From assembly GCA_017651315.1 (NCBI GenBank), contig JAGCDE010000045.1, positions 62,001-126,000 of the forward strand: DNA of 64,000 nucleotides, written 5' to 3'. Positions 25,158-32,043 of the stretch are shown here, piece after piece (the first letter of the stretch is position 1; each line of letters begins with the position of its first letter). The DNA is from Bacteroidaceae bacterium (GTDB lineage Bacteria; Bacteroidota; Bacteroidia; Bacteroidales; Bacteroidaceae). The translations under genes were made by a program, and so were the position numbers. The notes below the pieces were generated by a model. The model was not told where the DNA came from. It did no database searches and saw nothing but the letters and a program-made list of their open reading frames with translations.

Positions 25158-26477
25158 TCAAATAGTCGTCAGGTTAATCAGTTCTTTTGTACGGTCAGCC
25201 ATAAACAACGGCAGATTTACAAGATTGTTGTAGCGTTTGAGATTCTGCATGGAAAACCGCAGGCGGAGTGGCGGGGCATACGTATTGTTGTATTGAGTAA
25301 GGCTTTTCCCCGAAAGACTTGTCCCGGATTTTACTTCAACAGGTATAATGGCTGTTCCGTTCTGTAACAGAAACTCTATCTCAGCTTTGTTGCCGGAAGC
25401 CCAATAACGGAAATCATCGGATATTCTGTATAGGAAACTCTGCAGGATATAGTTTTCGGCCAGTGCTCCCTTAAACTCCTTGAACAAATCTGTAGATTGC
25501 ATATATACATCCGGAGTCATTCCCGCCAAGCGTCGGAGCAGACCTATATCATTGGCATACACTTTAAAAACAGCGAGGTTATCGTATGCTTTAAGAGGCA
25601 GCCGCGGCTCACGGCACAGACGGACTTGATGTATCAGCCCTGCACTTTTAAGCCAAATCAATGCATCTTCATATTCTCTGGCGCGTGCACCCGGGCGGAC
25701 CAGCTGATATACGAACTTCCGGTTCTCTTTGGCGAGCTGTGAAGGCAGGGATTGCCAGACATGTCCTATCTTGTTGGCCATGACCGGGGTGGTATGCTTA
25801 ATGAAATCAAGCGAGTAGTCTTTCAGTATGTTTGCCAGTTTTTCCTCTACAAGCTGCACTTGGCCGTTGAGCATGGCAGATGTGACCTCCGGCATACCTC
25901 CACAAATACGATATGATGTAAACGCTTCCGATAACCTGTCAAAAAAGACCTGTGGTATTGGTTCTATGGTGTCGATGGATATATAATATTCATATAACCG
26001 GCTGTCCCTGGCTTTCAGGAACTCTGAGAATGAAACAGGACGCAAATCCATGTGATCAACCTTGCCGACAGGGAATGAAACGCCGTTATGTCCTACTGTC
26101 AGGCCTAACAGTGAGCCTGCACATGCAACGGCATATTCCGGTGCGTTTTCACAGAAATATTTAAGTGCGCCCAAAGCCTCAGGACATTCCTGGATTTCAT
26201 CCAGAATAAGCAATGTGTTGTGTGGTTTGATAGGAACGTCAGTCAGGTATGAGAGTTGTCCCACAATCCGGTGAGGGTCCTTGGTGCGTCTGAAAATTTC
26301 GCCTACGCTTTCCTCTTCGTCAATGCTGAAATATGCACAATGTTCAAAATGGGTTTTCCCAAAATGCTTTAACACCCAGGTCTTTCCTACCTGACGAGCC
26401 CCGAACAGCAATAGCGGTTTACGGTCCGCCTTGTCTTTCCAGTTCTCCAATTGTCCGTTTATGCTACGCTCTATCAT
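25158..26477 (-). CDS. AAA_14/DUF4143 ATPase, orphan (copy 3)
   Basis: Cytoplasmic protein of 439 residues. Walker A GARQVGKT is at 26-33 and Walker B LLILDEIQECPEALG; sensor CAGSLLGLTV follows. The DUF4143 C-terminus carries EIEFLLQNG and IPVEVKSG, an intact PD-(D/E)XK-like core. Substrate and role are unknown. It precedes uvrB by six bases. Its upstream region has a 16-bp inverted repeat enclosing the promoter. A truncated FISUMP gene begins directly behind that promoter, so the ATPase gene may mark a recombination junction. Confidence 0.88.
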   Translation of the reverse strand: MIERSINGQLENWKDKADRKPLLLFGARQVGKTWVLKHFGKTHFEHCAYFSIDEEESVGEIFRRTKDPHRIVGQLSYLTDVPIKPHNTLLILDEIQECPEALGALKYFCENAPEYAVACAGSLLGLTVGHNGVSFPVGKVDHMDLRPVSFSEFLKARDSRLYEYYISIDTIEPIPQVFFDRLSEAFTSYRICGGMPEVTSAMLNGQVQLVEEKLANILKDYSLDFIKHTTPVMANKIGHVWQSLPSQLAKENRKFVYQLVRPGARAREYEDALIWLKSAGLIHQVRLCREPRLPLKAYDNLAVFKVYANDIGLLRRLAGMTPDVYMQSTDLFKEFKGALAENYILQSFLYRISDDFRYWASGNKAEIEFLLQNGTAIIPVEVKSGTSLSGKSLTQYNNTYAPPLRLRFSMQNLKRYNNLVNLPLFMADRTKELINLTTI

Positions 26478-26481
26478 GTTT

Positions 26482-26553
26482 ATGTGTCGAAAATGTGAAA
26501 TTTTTCACATAATTGATACTTGTTTTGTGCAAAAATACACATTTTCGACACAT
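26482..26553. promoter_or_regulatory. Inverted repeats enclosing the promoter of ATPase copy 3
   Basis: ATGTGTCGAAAATGTG (26482-26497) and its exact complement (26538-26553) flank the -7 box TATTTTTG (minus strand, 26537-26530). A smaller dyad TGTGAAA/TTTCACA lies at 26494-26509. The layout fits a two-site operator, possibly autoregulatory. Confidence 0.6.
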
Positions 26554-26580
26554 GATCTCTGTTCCCCGGAAAAAAGTTAA

Positions 26581-27060
26581 GGTTCTTTCCAGATTATATA
26601 TAGCTGGTCTACCTATAAATACGGCAGCTCCAGTACATTAACCAAGTATAATAGCGATATTTGGAGTACAGGAGATAACAAGACAGTTCTTGATCCTGAA
26701 GATGACGTAGCTCATGTGACTTGGGGCGGAGATTGGCGTCTGCCTACAGTTGCGGAGCTGGATGAATTGAATAATAATGCCAACTGCACTTGGACTTGGA
26801 CTTCAAAAAACGGCACGTATGGTTATATGGTAACAAGTAAGAAATCCGGTTATGAAGGAGCTTCCATTTTCTTGCCCGCTGCCGGGTGTCGCTACGATTC
26901 GAGTCTGCTCTACGCCGGATCCTTCGGCTACTACTGGTCCGGTTCTCTCGGTACGGACTACCCGGGCCGCGCGTGGTGCCTCAGCTTCAATTCCGACGAT
27001 CACAACACGGGCAACATCCTCCGCTACTACGGTCTATCTGTGCGGCCTGTTCTTCCGTAG
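26581..27060 (+). pseudogene. Truncated FISUMP domain gene (B), 3' fragment
   Basis: An open frame of 159 codons begins right after an in-frame TAA and has no plausible start, signal peptide or promoter. It aligns with the FISUMP domain of gene A from WSTYKYGSSSTLTKYN onward: DPEDDVAHVTWGGDWRLP, SIFLPAAG, ending GLSVRPVLP. The stalk and front of the domain are missing. It is either a recombination remnant or a silent donor cassette. The last 44 codons (26926-27057) differ from gene A at 19 positions, while the 3' noncoding flank is similar. Translation from GTG 26716 cannot be excluded. Confidence 0.72.
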
Positions 27061-27092
27061 GATTTGTCCTGTTTCCCCAACAGGCAAGCATT

Positions 27093-27168
27093 CAGCCGCA
27101 GGGCTGCCTGATGCAGGCGGGGTGGCAATGCCAAAGCCACCCTGCGGCATCAGGCAGTCCTGCGGCTG
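27093..27168. repeat. Large GC-rich hairpin downstream of FISUMP fragment B
   Basis: A 22-bp inverted repeat (27093-27114 with 27147-27168, one G-U pair) with an inner GGGTGGC/GCCACCC stem, starting 32 bases past the stop. Same position and shape as the hairpin after gene A, with partly different stem sequence. Confidence 0.8.
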
Positions 27169-27332
27169 CGTTCAAAAAATATCCGTGGTCCAAAAAAGAT
27201 GGGTAAGCTATTGTCGTTCCCGAAAATTCAGCATACTTTTGTGTTAACTGATACCGAAGGGCACTCCGCTGCACATTTAAAGTGTCAGGCGAGTGCCCTT
27301 CAATATTATTAATACCTAACAATAAAACCATT

Positions 27333-28268
27333 ATGAAAACAAACAAGTATTCAGAAAATGAGCACGATGCCATCCTGAGAGAGGCTGAGCGCTTGGGTAT
27401 CAAATTCATTGACCTGAAAAGTGATTTTGGTTTCAAGTATGTCTTCGGAATGAAAGGCCGTGAAAAAGAGTTGCTTAAACTTATCAACTGTATCCTGCCT
27501 GAGAAGCACATTGTCAGAGTTGAGTTGGGGCCGCAGGAACAGGTGGGTGACCGTCCTGATGCCCGCAAGGCAATATATGATATCCATTGTACCACCGAAA
27601 CAGGAACGTTGGTCGATATAGAGATTCAACGCGGTGAACATGGCGATTTTGGCAAACGTATGGTTTTCTACTCCAGTTTCGCTATACGCAACAGCTTGAG
27701 TGTCGGAGTGAAGTATTATGATGAGATTCCAGAGATATATGTGATAGGCATATTGGATTTCATTATGCCGGGTGTGAAGTTAAATCCGGAGTTAATAAAC
27801 CATTACAGTCTGCGAAATGACCGTGAAGGGATGATAACCTTGACAGACACTGTACATTATGTTACAGTGGAATTGCCTAAGTTTACGAAAAACGAATCCG
27901 AACTGAATGTCGATGCGGACATTATGTGGTATTTGTTCCGTAATCTTGACAAACTGGAGGAAATACCGAAAGAAATTCTGAACAAAGGTTTTGATAATAT
28001 AATCAAAGTGAGTAAGTTTGCGGGTATGAAACCCGAAGAGCAAGATAGATATTTCCGTGAGGTCATGTATGAGATGGACGAACGTGACCGTCTGCGTACT
28101 GCCCATAGACGCGGCGTATCAGAAGGTGAGGCCCGTGGTGAGGCCCGTGGAATAGTGAAGGGTAAAGAAGATGTAGCTCGTGAAATGAAAGCCATAGGCT
28201 TGTCAGTGGACATCATTGTCAAGTGTACTGGGTTGACCGAGGAACAGATTGCCGGACTTCATATATGA
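27333..28268 (+). CDS. Rpn family recombination-promoting nuclease (PD-(D/E)XK)
   Basis: Protein of 311 residues in the Rpn/putative-transposase family, whose members cut DNA and promote RecA-independent recombination in E. coli. The ATG at 27333 was chosen because it opens into the family start (ILREAERLGIKFIDLKSDFGFKYVFG). The nuclease core is visible as D-x-E-x-Q in TLVDIEIQRGEHGDFGKR, followed by YYSSFAIRNSL-like helices. The C-terminus has the typical Gly/Arg/Glu repeat (GEARGEARGIVKGKED) and closing helix. Despite the annotation often used, it is not an insertion sequence. Confidence 0.88.
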   Translation: MKTNKYSENEHDAILREAERLGIKFIDLKSDFGFKYVFGMKGREKELLKLINCILPEKHIVRVELGPQEQVGDRPDARKAIYDIHCTTETGTLVDIEIQRGEHGDFGKRMVFYSSFAIRNSLSVGVKYYDEIPEIYVIGILDFIMPGVKLNPELINHYSLRNDREGMITLTDTVHYVTVELPKFTKNESELNVDADIMWYLFRNLDKLEEIPKEILNKGFDNIIKVSKFAGMKPEEQDRYFREVMYEMDERDRLRTAHRRGVSEGEARGEARGIVKGKEDVAREMKAIGLSVDIIVKCTGLTEEQIAGLHI

Positions 28269-28347
28269 CAAACGGGCTTTACAGTCACGCGGGTATCGTC
28301 GTGCGAGAGGAAGGAAAGTGGAAAATCGTCCATGCTGTCTTGAGGAT

Positions 28348-28500
28348 GTGGTGAAAAAGGCTTTAACGGCTCTTCAGAAGTGTAACTATGATGCTTTTGC
28401 ATCCACATACAACCTTTCCGCCGAAAAACAGAAGCAACTATCCGCTTTAGTTAAGGAGAAGATTTCCCAGTCGCTGGAAAACAAGGGTGGTATCAAGTGA
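28348..28500 (+). CDS. Possible small protein or gene fragment
   Basis: Open reading of about 50 codons from adjacent GTG codons, VVKKALTALQKCNYDAF and on to NKGGIK. The residues look protein-like (helical, with Lys and Gln) but no start signal or family is evident. The same frame is open upstream to a TTG at 28249 that overlaps the Rpn gene end. It may be the 3' scrap of a lost gene. Uncertain. Confidence 0.25.
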   Translation: MVKKALTALQKCNYDAFASTYNLSAEKQKQLSALVKEKISQSLENKGGIK

Positions 28501-28537
28501 AATGACAAAAAGCCAAGCTCAAACCCGCCGGACGGAA

Positions 28538-28561
28538 GCCAAAGCCAAAGCCAAAGCCAAA
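28538..28561. repeat. Hexamer tandem repeat (GCCAAA)x4
   Basis: Four perfect GCCAAA units followed by a degenerate GTAAAG, directly next to the long palindrome that closes purU. Confidence 0.85.
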
Positions 28562-28564
28562 GTA

Positions 28565-28610
28565 AAGAACAAGACTGTCGTTTTCAGCTGAAAACGACAG
28601 TCTTGTTCTT
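28565..28610. terminator. 46-bp perfect palindrome over the purU stop codon
   Basis: 23-base arms (28565-28587, 28588-28610) with no spacer. The last codons of purU and its TGA lie inside. A transcript would form a very stable hairpin; only short T-runs follow, so termination is likely but not certain. Confidence 0.65.
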
Positions 28611-29441
28611 ATAAACCAGAATCTTGTGCTCAATATGCTTCTGGACGGCGTGGGACAGGACTATCTTCTCCAGGTCCTTGCCCTTGTTGACCAGGTCCTT
28701 GGGCATATCCTTGTGTGAGATCCTGACCACATCCTGACAGATGATCGGCCCTGCATCGAGCTCGGCGGTCACATAGTGGCTGGTTGCACCGATGATCTTC
28801 ACCCCACGGTCAAAGGCTGCCTGATATGGTTTGGCGCCCACGAACGCCGGCAGGAACGAGTGATGGATATTGATTATCTTGTTGGGATAGGCGGCTATCA
28901 TGCGGTCGCCTATTATCTGCATATATCGCGCCAGAACGATGAAATCGATATTGTTCTCCTTGAGCAGGTCCAGCATGGCGCTCTCCTGCTCCATCTTGTT
29001 CTCCTTGGTGATAGGATAAAGATAATATGGTATGCCGAACATCTCCGCCACATGCTGCATGTCGGGATGGTTGCTCACTATGAGCGGAATCTCCACGTTC
29101 CACTCACCGGCGCTGTAGCGTGCCAGCAGGTCGAACAGGCAGTGGGACATCCTGGACACGAATATCGCCATTCGCGGCCTGGTGTCGCTGAAATAGAGAC
29201 GGAAGTTCATGTCATATTTCCGGGCGTACAGGGTGCCGAAATAGTCCGAAATCTTCTCCTTCGGGATCAGGAAATCATCTATGCTCCATTCGATACGCAT
29301 GTTGAACACGTTCTCCACATGATCCACGAACTGTGCCAGATAGACCACGTTACCGCCGTTCTCGGTAATGAAATTCGTTATGTCGGCAATGATTCCCGGT
29401 CTGTCGGGACAGTGCAATAAAAGTGTTACGGTCATAGCCAT
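28584..29441 (-). CDS. purU: Formyltetrahydrofolate deformylase
   Basis: Hydrolyses 10-formyl-THF to THF and formate, balancing one-carbon pools and feeding formate to PurT-type purine synthesis. 285 residues: an N-terminal ACT domain (TVTLLLHCPDRPGIIADI) and a formyltransferase-like C-terminal domain with NIHHSFLPAF, GATSHYVTAELDAGPII carrying the catalytic Asn-His-Asp set, and ISHKD. ATG 29441 fits the family start; a TAATTTTG box lies 37 bases upstream. The 3' end lies in a perfect palindrome. The SDR gene is divergent. Confidence 0.95.
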   Translation of the reverse strand: MAMTVTLLLHCPDRPGIIADITNFITENGGNVVYLAQFVDHVENVFNMRIEWSIDDFLIPKEKISDYFGTLYARKYDMNFRLYFSDTRPRMAIFVSRMSHCLFDLLARYSAGEWNVEIPLIVSNHPDMQHVAEMFGIPYYLYPITKENKMEQESAMLDLLKENNIDFIVLARYMQIIGDRMIAAYPNKIINIHHSFLPAFVGAKPYQAAFDRGVKIIGATSHYVTAELDAGPIICQDVVRISHKDMPKDLVNKGKDLEKIVLSHAVQKHIEHKILVYKNKTVVFS

Positions 29442-29477
29442 TCTTTTTTCAAGGCGCGAAATTACACAAAAAGGACA

Positions 29478-29485
29478 CAAAATTA
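29478..29485 (-). promoter_or_regulatory. Bacteroidota -7 box for purU
   Basis: Minus strand TAATTTTG, an exact TAnnTTTG match, 37 bases from ATG 29441. Confidence 0.5.
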
Positions 29486-29559
29486 TCCTATTATGCCATG
29501 AAAACCGTTTCATTAACGACAAATGACAAAAAAACATTACCTTTACGGCGTATTACCGA

Positions 29560-30429
29560 ATGGAAACGATGGACAACAGGAACTACTTCAAGGATAAGGT
29601 GGCGATAGTTACCGGGGCAAGCTCGGGAATAGGTCTCGCCACAGCCAGGCTGCTGGCCGGATACCAGGCTAAGGTCGTTCTTGCCGCCCGATCGGAGGAC
29701 AAGCTGGAAGCCATCTGCAATGAGCTCTCTGCTCTCTCCCAAGTCATATTCGTAAAAACCGATGTCTCAGTCGAATCCGACTGCCGCAACCTCATAGAAC
29801 AGACGGTAAAACGGTTCGGCCGTATCGACATCCTGATAAACAACGCGGGAATATCCATGCGCGCCATGTTCAGGGACCTTGACCTGAACGTGATACGCCG
29901 CCTCATGGACGTGAACTTCTGGGGCACTGTCTATTGCACCAAATACGCCCTGCCCTTTCTGCTGGAATCCAAAGGCTCCGTGGTGGGAGTCATCTCCACC
30001 GCAGGATACAAGGGACTGCCGGGACGTACCGGCTATTCGGCATCGAAGTTCGCCATAAACGGTTTCCTTGACACCCTGCGTTCCGAACATCTGTACGACG
30101 GCCTGCACGTCATGATATATGCTCCGGGGTTCACCGAGTCCAACATCCGCAAGACCGCGCTTCTGGCCGACGGTTCCCAGCAGGGCGAGACCCCGCGCGA
30201 AGAGGGCAAGATGATGTCATCCAGGCGTGTGGCCGAGATCATGCTAAACCATATACGCAAGCGTTCCAGACGTGCCACCCTCACATTCACCGGCAAGCTG
30301 CTGCTTGTCCTGACACGGCTCTTCCCCACCATAACCGACCACATGGAGTACTGGTATATGGCCCGGGAGCCGGACTCGCCCTTCAAGCGCCGCCGTGAAA
30401 TAATGAAAGAAAGGAAAAAAAGATCCTGA
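29560..30429 (+). CDS. Short-chain dehydrogenase/reductase
   Basis: NAD(P)-dependent oxidoreductase of 289 residues, classical SDR. The cofactor motif TGASSGIG is near residue 20, NNAG near 91, and the catalytic Ser (VISTAG) and Y-x-x-x-K (YSASK) follow. The C-terminal extension is basic with a hydrophobic stretch (TGKLLLVLTRLFP), so it may be membrane-associated, as in DltE-like or steroid/lipid-acting SDRs. Substrate unknown. The start could also be the ATG at 29569. It is divergent from purU; degenerate GGAAGCC repeats lie downstream. Confidence 0.9.
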   Translation: METMDNRNYFKDKVAIVTGASSGIGLATARLLAGYQAKVVLAARSEDKLEAICNELSALSQVIFVKTDVSVESDCRNLIEQTVKRFGRIDILINNAGISMRAMFRDLDLNVIRRLMDVNFWGTVYCTKYALPFLLESKGSVVGVISTAGYKGLPGRTGYSASKFAINGFLDTLRSEHLYDGLHVMIYAPGFTESNIRKTALLADGSQQGETPREEGKMMSSRRVAEIMLNHIRKRSRRATLTFTGKLLLVLTRLFPTITDHMEYWYMAREPDSPFKRRREIMKERKKRS

Positions 30430-30445
30430 AAAAGCCTTAGCAACC

Positions 30446-30503
30446 CAACCAGCCGGAAGGAAGCCAGAGCTAAAGCCCTACCCCGCAGGATGGAAGCCTG
30501 AGC
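30446..30503. repeat. Two degenerate GGAAGCC-type repeats
   Basis: Units near 30446-30466 and 30480-30499 resemble one at 28524-28543 (core C-GCcGGA-GGAAGCC). Together they lie outside both ends of the purU/SDR pair. Confidence 0.45.
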
Positions 30504-30507
30504 CCCC

Positions 30508-31857
30508 CTACCAGGAGTAATTAAAATTAAGCGTCAGGAACTCCTTATACTGATGATACCCCATCAGATCCCCGTTCTTGTTGGTCTTCCGCTTCACGCT
30601 GTCATCGAACCTCCAGTGGCAGAAGAACTGAAGCGAGAAATACTTGTTGAGCTGATAGTCTATCGTGTTCTCCAGATTGGACTCCACACTCTCGTAATTG
30701 GTGAAATACATCGCCTTGGCCGTCCAGGTGAAATCCTTGTATTTCCATTTGAAGTTGGATTCCACGCGGGAACCTATAGTCTTGAGGAAATTCTCACCCT
30801 CCTTTATGCCGAAACTTGTCACGATGCTGTCAACGCTCACATAACGGCAGTTGTAGGATAGCGGAGAGATCTGTGCGGAGAGCGTGATGTTGTTGTTCTT
30901 GAACTTGGGTTTGTAGTCCATACCTATGGAGATGTTGCCGTAGGCCGGGGCGAAGAACTTGGACTTGAGCTTTGTGGGCACCTTCTTGTCATAGACGGCC
31001 ATGAACTGGGTATATCCCTGTACCTGAGCGGAATAGTACCAGCTCTGCCACGCCTTCAGGCCGTACTTGGAGGTGAAGCGCAACAGGTCCTCATTGGTCT
31101 TCATCTTGGTCTCCCCGTCCACCTCGGTGGTGTAGTAGCCGAGTTTCATCTCCAGTTTGTTGTCCAATGTCGCCTGATTCTTGGCGTAATTGGCTTCCAA
31201 TGTCACCTGCGCCAGAACCGAATGGTTGCTCTCGCCGCCCTTGTACCAGTTTTCCGAATACTGGCTTTGGGTATATTTGCCTGAGAACTTGCCGAATTTC
31301 TTCCAGTATTTCGGTTTTATGTTGACAGGTTCGGGCTCATACTTGTCCGACAGCCTTTGTCCCTGGTTCGTGGTCTGCTGGATAAGGCCGTTCGCAAGTC
31401 CCTCCGTGTCTATGTTGACTGAACCGGTAATGGTACGCAGCTCCTGCTCCGTCATTCTCACCATGTCCGGACGTTCCAGATAGATATTCATCAGGACGTT
31501 GTTGATTTCGCTTTCGAGTTCGTTCTCCTTCCCGGAGAAATCCTCAATCGGAAGCAGGTCGGAATCATCCCTCCCGGTCTCCTCCTCGCCGAAGACGAAC
31601 TCACCGGGCAGATTTACAGCGTCATCGATTACCGAGCCGTATAGGGTCAGAGGCATGAAAAGCCTGAAATAGAAGGGATTGTCCGAAATATCCGAAATGC
31701 TGACCGGAGCATTGTATGCCGCAAGGACAGAGTCCTGCCGCACAGTTAAGGAATCGGTCGCCGGCAAGGTCTCACCGGCAGCCGACGACTCCTGTGCCCG
31801 CACGGACACGGCCAGTGCCGACATAACAAGAAGTGACAGAAAAAAGCTCTTTTTCAT
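30508..31857 (-). CDS. DUF3078 domain outer-membrane-type protein
   Basis: Exported protein of 449 residues with a signal peptide ending near VRAQ. An acidic, probably disordered N-terminal part leads into the DUF3078 domain with WYKGGESNHSVLAQVTLEANY and NKLEMKLGYYTTE, then alternating beta strands to a terminal FLTLNFNYSW, whose aromatic end fits BAM-dependent outer-membrane insertion. Role unknown. ATG 31857 is chosen for the signal peptide; an upstream in-frame start lies beyond it. A TAACTTTG box is at 31922-31915 on the minus strand. Confidence 0.87.
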   Translation of the reverse strand: MKKSFFLSLLVMSALAVSVRAQESSAAGETLPATDSLTVRQDSVLAAYNAPVSISDISDNPFYFRLFMPLTLYGSVIDDAVNLPGEFVFGEEETGRDDSDLLPIEDFSGKENELESEINNVLMNIYLERPDMVRMTEQELRTITGSVNIDTEGLANGLIQQTTNQGQRLSDKYEPEPVNIKPKYWKKFGKFSGKYTQSQYSENWYKGGESNHSVLAQVTLEANYAKNQATLDNKLEMKLGYYTTEVDGETKMKTNEDLLRFTSKYGLKAWQSWYYSAQVQGYTQFMAVYDKKVPTKLKSKFFAPAYGNISIGMDYKPKFKNNNITLSAQISPLSYNCRYVSVDSIVTSFGIKEGENFLKTIGSRVESNFKWKYKDFTWTAKAMYFTNYESVESNLENTIDYQLNKYFSLQFFCHWRFDDSVKRKTNKNGDLMGYHQYKEFLTLNFNYSW

Positions 31858-31914
31858 ATCCGGCTCTCCTATTTTGACTTCCTTTACGCTACCGATGGAT
31901 ACTGTTTCAAAAAG

Positions 31915-31922
31915 CAAAGTTA
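31915..31922 (-). promoter_or_regulatory. Bacteroidota -7 box for the DUF3078 gene
   Basis: Minus strand TAACTTTG, 57 bases before the ATG at 31857. Confidence 0.5.
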
Positions 31923-32005
31923 GCCAATTCAATTCATTTTACCGTTGAAACGAGAAAAAAAATCTTATAACTCCTTCATTATGGACCACGCTCGCATCTT
32001 TTTTG

Positions 32006-32013
32006 TAACTTTG
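32006..32013 (+). promoter_or_regulatory. Bacteroidota -7 box for yidC
   Basis: TAACTTTG, 30 bases before the GTG at 32044. Its position inside an upstream in-frame extension supports the GTG start. Confidence 0.6.
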
Positions 32014-32043
32014 CACTCCGTTAATCCAAACAAGAGAAATCAA

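Noticed and set aside
20601-27180. A complete diversity-generating retroelement with reverse transcriptase and template repeat
   Set aside because: No reverse transcriptase motif (such as YxDD), accessory gene or template-like copy was found in any frame of the window. The target-like features are reported, but the system itself is not present here.
27333-28268. Insertion sequence transposase
   Set aside because: The family is often named putative transposase, but the core is a PD-(D/E)XK nuclease and there are no terminal inverted repeats or target-site duplications.
28249-28500. 83-codon frame starting at TTG 28249
   Set aside because: The start overlaps the end of the Rpn gene in another frame and has no ribosome-binding context. 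Only the later part was kept, as a low-confidence entry.
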